A DNA stretch of 64,000 nucleotides from Dryococelus australis. Its lineage: Eukaryota; Arthropoda; Insecta; Phasmatodea; Phasmatidae. Positions 47,908 to 61,026 of this stretch are shown here, in pieces. The notes beneath the pieces were generated by a model that ran no database searches, was not told the origin of the DNA, and worked only from the letters and a program-made list of their open reading frames with translations. Position 1 is the first letter of the stretch, and each line of letters begins with the position of its first letter. The position numbers and the translations under genes are program-made. The stretch is from contig CM057005.1 in NCBI GenBank assembly GCA_029891345.1, positions 66,287,760 through 66,351,759 of the forward strand, in the 5' to 3' direction.

Positions 47908-48323
47908 GGCTGTTCATGCTAAAATGACCACTTTTGAAATCCCTGCTTAAGATCTACTTGTATGAACGTTGTGTAAAATTATGTAAAATTATCATTGCCA
48001 TGGGCCTCATCACTTTATTCATACTGTGGTCAGATGAAACTGTTAAATTATTAAGAAAGTAAATACGTACATTAAAAATATGCTCAGTTTTACACTTTGA
48101 TGCATTAAAAAAACAGGAAGCGAAAGAAATAATTTTAAATTATCACAAATGGTTACCTAACACTTTTTATTTGAAGTTAAAATATGGAATTACTTTCCAT
48201 CCATCGTTAACAACTTTCCCGGGTGAATGTTACTCAGTGCCTTTATTAAAATATATGCATGCAGGGGCAGTGACTTTCTTCTAAGGTTCATTTAAAAAGT
48301 GCTCAATTTATCGTTAACATTCT
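47908..48323 (-). mobile_element. F1 MITE, full length
   Basis: TATAGGCTGTTCATGC start, CCTGCTTAAGATCTACTTG, GTTACCTAACACTTTTTATT, and the degraded end AAAGTGCTCAATTTATCG. Confidence 0.8.
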
Positions 48324-48984
48324 TTAAGAGTGACATTTTTTTAAAAGTTGATTACGGAAATGCTAATCTAATTGTGAACAGCCCTTGTAAACTAAGGTAA
48401 AGTTTTGCGGGAAAGTGCAACTAATGGTGCTGGAACTCAGCTTGTAATTAGTGAACGTGGAAATGCTCTTCGTATTCGTGAAATGCAATCTCCGCAGGGA
48501 CAACGGCCGTTGTCGAGACAACAGGATGTGTTCTCCGCCTAGACAACGCAAAAATAATTGCTCCGACGATGACGTTAGGCCACCCATGCCACCTACACCG
48601 TAACATTTTGAATTTCCACAAACCATTAGTAGTAGACAGCGCCACATCAGGCCTTTAAAAAGGCAGGAAATTGAAAAATTAAAATGTAGATTAAAAATTT
48701 TCGCTACATTTGCTGTGTGAAATTTGCAGGCAAGTATGGCTTTGGTGATGGAGTACTAACTTATTGTAAGGATTAAACTCGTGGTGTTAAACAATTATGC
48801 CTCTTTGTACATTTCAGCAATCTAATGCCAGCATTTAAAAAATAAAAGAAAAAATATCCAGATATATATTTTTTTAAATACGCCAAAACTGAATATGAAT
48901 TAACAGAGTTACGGAAATTTCCGTGAATTGATGTGTTTGTGTGAAAATCTGTTGATTCAAAAAAATAGAACAATTTTTATATTA
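48324..48984. other. Non-coding, with a stray TIR
   Basis: 48340-48386 resembles a lone superfamily end (AATTGTGAACAGCCC). The rest is not recognised. Confidence 0.4.
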
Positions 48985-49936
48985 TGAAATTGACTCTTGA
49001 GACTCATATCGCATTTGTTGTCTTTGAAAAAGCATTCAATAGAGTTGACAGATAGACACACAATGTGGACTATACTGAAGCAGAAAGGCTACCCTCCTCA
49101 TCTGATAACAGTTAGTAGAAGCCTATATAGTAGAACAAAGGTATGCATGAAGTTAGACTCCCATCAGTCTCAATCAATAGAAACAAGTCAGGAATTAAGA
49201 TAAATTGCATTAGATACGTCAATACATTACTGTTTGCAGATGATCATATAATACGGGATAATGAAAACTACATTCTAAGATCGCGACACCATTTAAATCA
49301 GTTGTATATGAATTACAATATGAAGACAAAGGTTACAGCATTCAAAGGAAAAAATACAGTTAGGAGAAAAATATGTATAGATGATTTACCCATAAAACAG
49401 GTTTCGCAGTTCAACTATTTAGGTTGTGACATTAGTTATGATAGAGATCATGACATCAACAAAAAATTACATAAATTAGAATATATACGCAGGACAATAC
49501 AAAGGACATTAAAAAATAAGACAAAGAAAGATACTATGCTAAAATTCTACAAAACAATGGTGGTATCCGTTCGTACTTATGGCTGTGAAAACTGGGTTCC
49601 CACTCTCAAGGAGAGGTCTAAAATACAAGCCACTGAAATGAAATTTTTGAGGGGGGTTAAAGGATGTACAAGGTTGGATCGATTGAAAAATGAGGACATA
49701 AGGCAGGAATTGAATATATATAGACTTAATGATAAAATTGATCAGTATAGACAAGAATGGAAGGAACATATCACAGGAATGGATGAGAGAAATCTTACAA
49801 AGGAGATAACACTCTATAATCCTAGAGTCAAGAGGGATGTTGGTCGACCAAGAAGAAGAAGGAACAAAGTATGAAGCTGGAACAGGCAGTGGCCTAATCC
49901 AAGAAGTGTAGAAGAAGAAGAAGAAGAAGAAGAAAT
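48985..49936 (+). pseudogene. Broken LINE reverse transcriptase (5'-truncated)
   Basis: The relic covers only the C-terminal half of a non-LTR retrotransposon polyprotein. Near 49011-49050 the fingers/motif A region reads FVVFEKAFNRVDR, in which the expected catalytic Asp (FVDF) is Val. A stop and frame changes follow (MWTILKQKGYPPHLIT in another frame). From 49143 a 243-codon frame carries motif C as FADD (residues 31-34), FNYLG (90-94), YGCENW (146-151) and a basic GRPRRRR end. The segment between motif A and motif C (QGCPLSP-type) is missing. A (GAA)n run at about 49909-49934 forms the tail. The clade is unresolved (Jockey/RTE-like). It cannot be active. Confidence 0.85.
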
Positions 49937-50271
49937 TAAGAGGGGATGTATTGAAACATTTTCTGTGAAATAGGTTTATGTGCACGAATACGTGTATCTC
50001 GGTAAATAAATGTTCTGCAAATATGACTATTTGTCAGAAGATATGAAAAAACCATTATCTATACCCTTATTAATTTACTTTTGTCATATTAATAGTATTC
50101 TTAGAGAAAATATCATGAAAATGGTCAAATATCGCAATTTTGAAGCTTGCTTATCCCGTTTACTTAAGTGGCAAGAGAAAAGTACAAAGATAAGGGCATA
50201 ATTTAATCTGTGGGTTTATTGCATGTAATAAATTCTCACTGTTATAGATCTAATTTACACAGTACAGTGCA

Positions 50272-50370
50272 CGCCTTGCGCATAGGAGCGATGAGGCACT
50301 AGGAGTGCGTGTTAGTGTCGCCTGTATCGCTCCCTTGCTTCTTGACCTTCGACGCGCACCTCCATCCCAC
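50272..50370 (+). repeat. Dispersed GC-rich repeat, copy 2
   Basis: Inverse of 13085-13190: AGGAGCGATGAGGCACTAGG, GTGTTAGTGTCGCC, CTTGCTTCTTGACCTT. Confidence 0.65.
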
Positions 50371-50477
50371 TTTTATCGCTACCGCATCACACATCTGTGG
50401 CGAAGAGGCCTTAATCGATGAAGGTTCGATTACAATCCCTAGCATGACCGACGTTTACAAGAAATAGAGTTTGTTTC

Positions 50478-51170
50478 CAAATGGTTCAGAGCCCACTAAA
50501 ATCTTGGAGTCAAGTGATCTTAATTCTTTCTTTGCAAAAACGTGGTATGTAACCCCCAAACTTCACCTTTATCCACCACAGACATAAAGCGAATACGGTT
50601 ATTAAACTTTGATTACCAAACAATGTGTTAAAATACAGTATGTCGCATCTCGCCTTGTTGGTGTCTGCTGCAATAGCACTACATATCTGGATGTGCACAT
50701 CAACCATTGCACTCATTGACCTATACATATAGAGCATTATAGCAGATGTTCAAATTGCTCTCCTCCAATCTCATTCCAGTAGTTAATATGGCAATTCAGT
50801 GACTGACGTAGGTCCCCTTTCAAGCACACTTTTCAGATAACCAAGTACCCCCTAAAAAGTCCTCTTCAGATTCAATGGGTTTTGTGTAAACGCACTAATG
50901 GCACACCTTCAGAAATCCCCACAGTCTTAAGTATAGTGGATTCAGGTCAGCGGAGCATGGTGGCCAAGAAACACGGCCGTCCCCTTCCAGTCCACCACAA
51001 GGGAAATTCAGATGATTGCGCACAGTTTTTGTGAGATGGGGCTGTGTACTATCGTGTTGTAGCCATATGCGTTCTCAGACGACGAGCGGCTCATCCTCCA
51101 GGAACTATGACAGTGTGAACCTCAGAAACTTCCAGTACACATAGTCTGTCAGATGGTGCGGCAGCAAGCA
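50478..51170 (-). pseudogene. Mariner DD34D transposase relic
   Basis: On the minus strand one frame from about 51060 reads QHDSTQPHL, with the second catalytic Asp at 51051-51053. It continues to WPPCSADLNPL, with the third Asp at 50946-50948. Exactly 34 residues separate the two, the mariner DD34D signature. The frame then stops at about LKVCH. Further downstream another frame has the INYWNEIGGEQFEHLL-like end typical of such transposases. Multiple stops and shifts make it a pseudogene. The 3' boundary near 50478 is inferred from where the similarity pattern ends. The N-terminal half was not recognised, and 51170-51870 may hold remnants. Confidence 0.7.
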
Positions 51171-54100
51171 TGACTAATCTGATAGTCACCGACTATGCCA
51201 CCCTAAATGTTAACATCAAACCGTTGCTGGTAGTTCTTCATAGAAGTTGTATGATAGTGTTGCATTTTATAAAGTGGTATATCCATTTGGTTTATAATAA
51301 CATTCAAGTAGGGGTAAGGCGTTACTCAATGGTGAACACTATATCTCTTTATGGTCCTGTATTGAGGTCATATAATTTACAGCTCGTTTACAACCATTAA
51401 GTTAGTCATTAACTCGGAGGAGCTGTTATTATATTAATTGGTTACATTGTGATAATGATTATTATTATTGTTAGTTACTTATTTACTTTAAAGCCACACC
51501 ATACTAAATAGTCCATAAGGAACGTCGTCACCTTATTGATGATGCCGAAGGCTGATGACTTAGACGTATGTCAACAGATGGCATCTCTGGACGTCTTCCT
51601 GGTGCAGTGTCTCAATGACAGACCTCGTTCGCCGTGTTTTCAGCCGTAATATTTGACCAGTGTTTAGTAACAACCGGCCCTACCTTCGAACTATTGTAGG
51701 TGGTTAGTTTTAAGCGCTGAAGGCTTTGTTCCACTTCCTTGTGGTATACTTGTGCTCTCGCAATCAGGTTACCATGCCTGTTGCTGCACATAACAATAGT
51801 TTGAATTGTACAAGATATGGTTATTTCTACTGCTGAAATAGTTTTCTCACGTGAATGTAGCATCATCCATCCATGAACATTACTATTGCGGGGAAATCAT
51901 GAATCATTACATACAGCTGTAGGCACCACTAGTAGAATTCTCGCAGAGGAGCATAATCCACTGATCCTAATGCCTTTCGCATATGGTATGGTTCCAGCTC
52001 GTTCGTGCACGTTGCCTTACACTGTGGTTTGCTAGGTTGAAGTACTGTCCTCTACACTGCCCAATACTGATGATTTAAGCAGGTACAGGCTTGTGGTTCG
52101 CCTGATGGCTGGAAATTCAGTCATGAAAGTGACTGCGTGGTCATACGTACAAAGCATCAATTTATGTGAAAATTACACGGAACCCTGAATAAAAAATACA
52201 TAGAACCCTGACATTAAATAAAGCGCATATGATATATTACACAAACATACCCTGAAAGCGCATGGATGGCGCAGACACGGACTTAGTGATATCAGACTGC
52301 GTGGCCATGGGCAATGTGGCCTCAACACAATAATAACATGAAAAATACCCTCAAATAAATACATAGAAATGTAGCCCTTAAGATTGTGCATGGAAACTAA
52401 ACAGAATTTACACTGAAATACATTTAGTATAGGTGGATGGTGCCTGATTCAAAGTTGCGCTGGCCACGTGGCCTCATAGACATTGTTCTCCTCCTTTTCC
52501 TTGATTAAATTCAAAAAGTCATAAGGGCACAAATAATTTAAGTTAAGCGGAAGCATAATACTGGGGAAATGTCTGACTAACGTACGCAAAGCAAAGGTTG
52601 ACCGGTATACTAAAATGAACTATTGAAATCTACATCAGTGTTAAAAGGTTGTAGTGTGTGTGTGACAGCATCTTATCTCGCCAGCTCTCCTCGACGGACT
52701 GCCCAAAGGCAAGCGTCGCGCGGACCTACCATGGCCGCCTACGGGGTTCACACAAATGGAAGTGCTATGCACGCAGAGTAATACTTTTTATATTCAAAAT
52801 GTAAAGGCACTTAAGTAGTTAAAATAAAAATTCACATTGTACATTTTAATATGAAATTTCTTGTCTTCTTTCAATGTCTTTTACTACGGCATTCGTCGGA
52901 ATAATACTGTTAATGTTCTTTGCGCAGCGCAAATTCCAAACTCTTAACCAAACATTGTGCAATATTATCAAACATACAAATACTAAACATTTTATAACAC
53001 TGAGCCCTGAAATAAAGAAAGACTTATTGTACAGTTGAAAACATAATATTTCCGTTATGGGAAAGTCCAGTTTAAGGTCTCTTTGCACACGTGCTTCTCA
53101 CGTGTCACATGGGTGGTGAGCGCAGTCATGGGCTCAACACTGCTGGCTGTTAGCCGGCATCAGTATCTTACTTGTTTTATGCTGGAAAATAATATAATTA
53201 AAAAACCCTGAATGGCAATAGGCAAAACAGTGAAGAACATTCAAACCTAGATCTCCCGTTACGAAGTGGTCATGTATAACTGTCTTTAACATACCCTTGT
53301 ATGACACGTAGATAATGGCTGACTTGTGCATCAAAATGTGAAGTCTTCTCACCAATAAAAATACTTGAATCTAAATTTAAAAAAAACATTTATGCCTTGG
53401 CTGTCTCAGTAACGTAGCAACACTAAAGTCTTACTCAAGTTAATTGTGGTTAAAATAGTGCTGAAACTGCTACTGATGCCTTGCCAACATGGCGTCGCAT
53501 GGAATATTCACGAACCAAAGTCATTATCTATACCTAGTGTACGTAGTAAAGTTTAAGTTGCAAAATTCTGACATAGTCGGAAGGATTGCTCTCATAGAAA
53601 AATACCAGTTTATTTGTAGGGTGCAGGACGGGGTCTCTTCCAGACGAAACGGAGGTTACTAACATAGTTCTGGCGTGCTGTGCTGCTATACATGACTTGC
53701 CAGCTCATGGACGTTACGTAGTCTAGCTAGCTACCTAAGCTCCTAACAGCTGCTTAAAACTATGTGAGGGGCTTACCAGCTCACATCTCAACACAAAAAT
53801 ATAACATAATACTCTAGCAAACTGCGAAATTGAAAACACACTAACAACTAAATAAAAATATTCGGGTACGTCCAACTTCTGGACATGCATCTTGACCTAA
53901 CGTATTAAGTCGTTGCAAAATGGCGGCAGAGAGGGTGAGCTTACGGACTGGCTCAGCCTAACCTTATGCGTAGGGTTCAAACCTGTTAGCCAATCGCAAG
54001 GCTCACTAACTAGAAACTTATAACACACTCCAAACGGCCTAAATCCCTACATCATAGTTACTGGTCTCATAGAAGATATCAAAATACAATAAAATTCCCT

Positions 54101-54453
54101 GAAGCGATCACAATAAAAGTGAGACCAAAAAGGAAAAATATTAAATACTAATTAAAATATAGACAAAAATAAAACCTAACTTTCTAAACCAATTACACAT
54201 AAATTATTGCCATTTCTACATCTAAATTTAAATATCCGAGCCATGAGAAAAATTAAAATTAAAATAGTGAAAACAAAACATACGTAAAACATAGGCAAAT
54301 TACAGGTATTATTCATAAAAGGTGTCAAACACGTAAAACAAACATAAATTATGAAAAATAGTGCAGATCGTGAGAAATGTTTTGTTACAGTGGGCAGTGC
54401 ACTAACTAGTCGCGTGGTCGTGGTGGCGCAGGCCACAAAAATAAATTAATAAA

Positions 54454-54816
54454 GGTGTTCATGTAAAAGTGAGCACTTTTGAAAGAAACTTCTGAAACAA
54501 ATCATTGCCGATAACTATTTATATTTTGCAGTATACACTTTAATGCGGGCTTTCAGTTAAGTTGGACGCTAATAATTCAAATATATACAGAGCTAAGACT
54601 AGAAGTTTTATTGCTAGTGAAATATTAGATTTATAGTCGCTGGACTTATATTTCCTGTTTTATAAATGACATAGTACAAATCAGCATATTGGTGATACAT
54701 TTACATTTCTTATAAATTCCATGCTTTCACTTGTATGATTCATTAATAAAGTCAGCAGGTCAATGGCCACGTCAGTTCTATATTTATTGGACAGATACAA
54801 AATACTGTGAACAGCC
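54454..54816 (+). mobile_element. F1 MITE, diverged
   Basis: GGTGTTCATGTAAAAGTGAG at the left and ATACTGTGAACAGCC at the right. The interior is shortened and diverged. Eight bases separate it from the next copy. Confidence 0.75.
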
Positions 54817-54824
54817 TTATAAAA

Positions 54825-55243
54825 GCTGTTCACTATAAAGTGAGCACTTTTGAAGTCAACCTTGGAAAAAAGTTACTGCTCCTACCTACACATATTTTAA
54901 TGGGTGTACTGAGTGACATGCGCCAATTAATATTGGTTATGATAGAGGGAAAGTAGATCCATATCTTAATGTCAAATTGAAAGTGTTAAGTAACAGTTTG
55001 TGATAACTTATATTATATCTTTTGCTTTATGTTTTTTTTATAATGCATCAGAGTGTAAAAATTATCAGATTTGTACAATATTTACTTTTCTAATGATGTC
55101 ACAGTTTTACTTGACCGACGCATGAATAAAGTGATGAGGCCCATGGTAATGTTAATTTTACATAAGGCGGAAGAATACACAATGTGCATACAAGTTGATC
55201 TTACGCAGGGTTTTCAAAAGTTTTCATTTTACCATAAACAGTC
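54825..55243 (+). mobile_element. F1 MITE, full length
   Basis: GCTGTTCACTATAAAGTGAG at the left and TTTTACCATAAACAGTC at the right. The full F1 interior is present. Confidence 0.85.
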
Positions 55244-56191
55244 TATAGTAATGATAATAATAATAATTTATTTAATATTTTATTTAATGATAATAATAAT
55301 AAAAATGACAACCATGGTGTTGAATGCATATATCGATGAGGTGGGTTTTGGCCGGGATCGGAACCCGGAACCAGAGGCTTGGAGTGGTGTTAATGTGGTT
55401 GATGTAGATAGCGGAGCGCCATGGAAACAAGTAAATTTGATTCTACTCGGGTCTGTTAACTCTATGATTTTACTTTGGCAACTAACAATTTTCGCCACCA
55501 GGGTGCACTGGTGTCACATGTGTACCAGATGTTTGTGTTTCATATGTAACTGAATGGGATGATTGCAGTTTTCACAAAATAAACATAATTGTGTAAAATC
55601 ATCTGATCTGTGTTGTATTAGAACCTTCGCAAATAATGAACTTTGTTATTCGTAGTAGAGTGGTAATATAACGAAATATATTCTGTTCACGTGTTTAATA
55701 TTCTGTTGTAAACTAAATGTAGCAAAACGTTGGCTTACATAATTACTTTATTTAAATATGACAACACAGACAAAAAAATTATAAAATGGTTTAAAAATAT
55801 CATTTTTAGGACTCTTCTGTGCAGTTTCGCTTAGGGAAAGGAAAAGAGCATAAATTCCCTTTACATGATGGCTATATTTATTTTGCACTTCAATTAGTAA
55901 AGTTTTTTCATTGAAATAAGCTTTCTTATGAACTCTCAACATCAAACAGTTGTAAACACCATTGGAGGTCACGAATAATAGTTACGAAACAAATTTAATA
56001 CTTATAATTTTGGCTGGGGCAGGTGTACATCACAATTTGAGACACACGAACTTAACATGCAAATAAATAAAATTTCTCATTTTACCGCCAGCATAAAATT
56101 GAACTTTTTGGAACAGCAACGTGTCTTGCAGCAGAAATATTTTCCATATCTCACACTCTCCCATAACCCCAATAGCATAACCAGCATGAGT
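55244..56191. other. Intronic stretch with possible SINE trace
   Basis: 55250-55310 is (TAA)n-rich. 55340-55425 on minus contains a B box-like GGGTTCCGATCCC but a poor A box. The remainder is not recognised. Confidence 0.4.
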
Positions 56192-56420
56192 CAAGTCTGA
56201 AAGCTTGAATTAAGCTTGTCACATCAAGCCTGAAAGCTTGAATCAAACTTATCACAACAAGCATGTAAGCTTGAGTCAATCTTGTCATAAGACTGTAAAC
56301 TTGAGTCAATCATGTCATAAGACTGTAAACGTGAATCAATCTTGTCATGACAAGTCAAAGAGCTTGAATCAAGCTTGTCATGGCAAACCTGTAAGCTTGA
56401 ATGAAGTTTGAAACAAGTTA
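56192..56420. repeat. Minisatellite upstream of exon D
   Basis: About six diverged units of roughly 30-37 bp built on GTAAGCTTGAATCAA and CTTGTCATGACAAG, rich in HindIII-like AAGCTT and short palindromes. Confidence 0.75.
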
Positions 56421-56642
56421 ACTAGTCTCCACAGGTCAAGCTTGTAGCAAGCTTAACTAGTGACACTTGCTGCCAGTTGGCCTTGTTAACCTACAAACAC
56501 AATTGAAGCCAACTGCGAACATGCCGCAAGCTTATGTGCTATCTGGGAAGGAATGTCATATTGTTCAAAACTTGAGTATAACAAACCTGAAGACAAGTCA
56601 CCCGGCTGTTGTTGTTGGTGTGTGCTCGTGTTGTGGTTACAG

Positions 56643-56816
56643 CCGTGCAGTGTCCCCCGCCCGAGCACCCGGCGAACGGCAAGGCCGTCTTCACGTCGTG
56701 CTCCTACAACTCCGTTGTGTCATACGAGTGCAAGTACGGCTACACGCTGGTGGGCGAGCCGACCCGCCGCTGTGGTGCCGACAAGAAGTGGACCGGCACA
56801 CAGCCACAGTGTAAAG
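56643..56816 (+). CDS. CCP/sushi exon D with one extra cysteine
   Basis: This 174-nt exon encodes one CCP module of 58 residues. The canonical cysteines are VQCPPP, YECKYGY, RRCG and PQCK, with the Trp in KKWTG. A fifth cysteine (FTSCSY) lies between Cys1 and Cys2 and has no obvious partner in the module. The acceptor is GGTTACAG, preceded by a GTT/GTG-rich tract. The donor is G|GTGAGT at 56817. Borders are phase 1, and the junction with exon E makes Glu (CKEINCG). A minisatellite of roughly 37-bp units ends about 220 bp upstream. Confidence 0.88.
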
Positions 56817-59800
56817 GTGAGTGAGACCTTCTCCGCAGCTCTCGTCGCTCTCCTCTAGCCTCTTTTAACTTGGATAAATCCCATCCACCTTGGATTTTTT
56901 TAATTACAAATCTTAATCAAATTTTACCACCATGCATTAAAAATCAAATCTTGACATGTCGTAGAATAGTATTTAATACAATTTTTAACACTTGGAACTC
57001 TATGCTCGAGCATAAGCTAAGCTACTGAGAATAAAATCGACATATGTGCAGTTCCATAGTTTCGTTAATACTCGTCAGGATCGTAGAAGAACTTTTCAGC
57101 ACATCAACACAAATTATCCTCAATAAAAATAATTAAACGGTTACATATGAAAGATATCTTGTTGGGAGACATGTCTACTTGGAACTAGATTGGGTGACAG
57201 ACAGCTAGTAATAAACTTCGTTCAGTGAAGTATGAGCATGTCAAATGTAGTGTGGACCAATTGTACGGAGGTGAGTGGAGAAACAGAAACCAACTGAAAT
57301 TGCATTCCAATAAATGAGGATATAAGTGACACAATTGTTTCTTGTCTCAAAATGTGTACATTGTGCAAAGTATAAGTCTGTACATTTTCGTTGTATCACT
57401 ATTTTCCTGTAGGGCAGAAATTATTAAATAATGAGGGAACCCTCATTTACAGTTATAGACGTGAAAAGAGTTACATGAGAAAAATAAGTTACCTTTAAAA
57501 ATTACCGTCCGAGATGTTTCCATTGCCCCGAAAAGCAAATTTTTAAATAATTAATCTGAAAATTTGATTATAGAGGCATATACGTAAATCCAATATGGTG
57601 GGCATACCTCGCTCTTAATTCCATGTGCCACAGTGGGTCTGGAGCAAAGCCCCTCTTGACCACAGGTAAGACTGCAGAATATGAAAGCAGGCATGTACAG
57701 AAGTGGAATGGTGAGGTAATCCCTTTGATGTTTTAAGTGCTCGGTCACTGATTGGCCATGCGAGGCACTGGAGTGGGACTTGTCTCATTGGTCATAGCAT
57801 GTTGCAGGAGATAGCCTACTGGCCGACAACCAGACGCATATTGGCAAACAGCAACTGATGCCGTTTTGCTGGCGTACGCTAATGAAGTTCGCGGCACTTG
57901 CGGTTGTTCAACAACTTCTGGCTGTGTCTGAAATGGCAGATTTTGTTGACAAAATTATCACGTGATCCGATTTTGTATACAAAATTACGACGTATATGAT
58001 AATTTGGTATTTCATATTTTGTATCTAGCAGATGTTAGTAAAAAAAATAAAATAACAAAATCAGTGCCATGTTGGTTTTGAACTTCAAAAAAATAAACAT
58101 ACCCGAATGCATAACAAAACTTTTTTATTTATTTATTTATTTATTTATATAAAATATATATATATTTAAAACAAATAACTGTTCATAAAATACATTAGAA
58201 ATGTTTCAAAAATCATGTAAGTGTTGTGTTTATATATTTCACAACAAATTTTTTTAAAAGTTGTTATTGCATAAATTATTATTTTCTTATTTCTTTAACA
58301 TATTCACAGCATTCCAGTGATGATTGTAGAAATATTACGTCCAGAAGTATTGATTTTAGATTACAAAAATTTCACTGTTAATGTAAAAATTTGTGGCTTG
58401 GAGTGCTAAACAAATAACTGCCTATGTCCGAATTGAAACTTAACGAAATTACAAATTACAAAACAACGAATTTGTCATTTCGGACACGGCCTGCGTGTTT
58501 TAAATAATCTGTTGTGAGGCTGTGGTCAGCTGCTAGGTTTTCAACCAACCTGCATATCTACCAATAAATTTGGCAGCGAAATATGAACATTCATTCAATG
58601 ATTTTATATTTTCTCGAAGGTGTAATAAATATTTTGGGTAGTGAAGCCTGAAATTAATTGGTCTTGGTTCTACACGCATGGTAGTAACAAAATGACATAA
58701 TAGTAACATATTTATTTCTCTAACAATTTTGTATTATCAGCCTTCCTTTCTCATTATTACTACTGTGGGGGTTATGATAATGCTACTTTTTATACTCACG
58801 TCTGAAAAATTCAACACCATGAATGACCCATCAGAATGAAAATACGTTTATTACACACATTTTAACAGTATTGTAAACAAACAAAGGAATCCTCTACAAG
58901 GGAAAGAAATTATGCAGTCCTATGCAAAACTGATGCCATTGAACAGTGGAAGTAGAACATTTCAGATCTGTTGCAGTGTTCCAAACACTCGAGACGAAGT
59001 TGAATAGTCTGTCACTGACATACAGATGAGGTGCCTGTCATCCTTTGGTGTCGTCACGTTTTGTTGTACAGTGCCATATTTTTGATTAATTTTGTTCTCT
59101 GCAGTTCACTGCAATCACATCATGGTGACAAGAAGTGATTTTCACTTTTCCGATTCTTAAGCGTTTAGTTTCCTGGTTTCAAGTGGAATATAGCAGATCT
59201 GTTTTGTGTTTGGACATAATGTTACCGTTCCTATACTCCAGTAAAATCTGTACCGGGAGAGCCAAACCAGGAAAACATTCAAACATACGTGATACCTCTG
59301 TTGCTCGATGTCGCCAAGGCGTGACATTCAGCAACGAGTTTTCGTGTTCAAATACGAAATAAGTTACGGATGTCTATTGTTTCTAGACATAAGTGTGGGT
59401 TTTGTTTACTTTGTAATCTCTTCCCAGTAAGCCTTCTAGCATAAAGTAGGGGTGTTGAGAAACTGTGAAACATCAGGGAGGGAAATGTATCTAACGATTT
59501 ACAGACCAGAAAGCTATCTCAAAAATTCCTATTATGCAAAGTAACCTACAAGAATAAGTCATGCTCCTGATTGGTAAGTATTGTGATATTTTCTCAAACA
59601 GTTCTTTTCAGACTTTTTTAACACCTTAAGGATCCAGAAAAAGGTAAGTACTTTGCATCTAAAACCTGTCTCATAGAATAAACGTCCACCAGAACTTAAC
59701 AGACAATACGGAAACGGGTTCGTAAACCGTACTGAAAATTGGTCGCTTTTTATAATTTGTTCTTGTTAAATAAACATGAGATTGAAACAAATTTTTAATC

Positions 59801-61026
59801 CAGCTTAAAGTAAGCTAAAGCAGTCTTAAGAGTTCCTGCATGGTGTAGTTAAGAGTGTTCAGAAAAAAGTATTTTGAAATGCTTAAAAGTTTGTCAAAGG
59901 CTACTAGACTTAGTGGAAAATCTTTGCGAATTCTCATAAATATAGCACTTTTTGTGCAGAAAATTACTTTAATCAAGTACACAGTTCAATACATTTATTG
60001 GCACATACACCATTAATTTCCAAAATGTTTATTTTCGAATTTAATTGGACTTAGCCTGTTGCTTAAAACGGCTACAAAATATAACTACGTTATAGAAAAT
60101 TTCACAGCAAAATGAAATATTTTCTACCAGCATAACCATACAAAGCATAAAAATAAGACTGAACAAAATATTCTACTTACAAATAACAATCTGAATATGA
60201 GCAACTGAGCTGTCAAAGCCAACCAAAGTAAAGTGTACACTCCAAGCCTGTATCAGTGATATCAAACAGTGAAATAACATCACTGAAAGTGAAAGTGTAG
60301 AATTCTCAACATTCAGTGGGAATCACAAATAAATTTGTGAAATTCAGCCATTGTATCAATTATCAGGCACTGGTTATCAGTCTGTTTGCACAATTTTCAC
60401 CAATTTGGCTCAGTTCTCACCGTTTCAGGTTTAGAAAAGAAAAAAAAATTCAAAAGGAGACACACTTGTGTTCCACACGATAAAAATTGGAATTTGGTTT
60501 CCTGTAGTGCTTTTATTTCATTCCCACAATTTAGTTTGTTTTCAAATTTTAGTTTAGGTTATTCAATATTTTTAACTTCAGAGAATGGATTACTCATATC
60601 CTGATTTCCATTCTTTGGTTTATCTCTGCAAGTAGTGAATTTAGTTCACTCTTTTTGCTGTCCTTTTTGCATGGTTATATTGGCTAGAAATATTTCCTGT
60701 TTTGTAGTCTAATTTTTATGACTCTGTCCATTATTTTCAGCGAGTACAAAACAAAGTACTATAAAAGTTCTAACTAATTTAATGAAACACTTTCTCGTGG
60801 TCTACCAAACTGCCGTTTAGGGATTCAGAATTTGCACATAGGTAAACCCATGTTCTGATGCCTTGAGCATACGTGGTGATGAAGCTATAGAGCTAAGGTT
60901 TTACGTAGCAGTAGTGTAGGAAGAAAGGAAGTCTGTAGTAGAGATGAATGAGAGATGTGGGAGCCTTTGTGAGTAGCCAGTACTGCTTGACGTATTGTCT
61001 GTTGTGTTCCCGGTGGGCGGCACTAG
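56817..61026. other. D-E intron, no gene seen
   Basis: AT-rich. (TTTA)n at about 58122-58149 is followed by a short (TA)n. No recognised exon or transposon; this is the least repeat-dense intron in the window. Confidence 0.45.

Larger units (their letters stand above)
49937..54453. other. Intronic stretch with mariner relic and short repeats
   Basis: Contains the features at 50272-50370 and 50478-51170. 51170-54450 holds scattered open frames (for example 51612-51866 on minus) without recognisable domains. 52240-52480 shows a loosely repeated GTGGCC/GGATGG pattern. Confidence 0.4.

Noticed and set aside
55071-55553. 160-codon open frame on plus as a gene
   Set aside because: Its first third is F1 MITE sequence and the rest includes a (TAA)n run. 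No domain or splice pattern.
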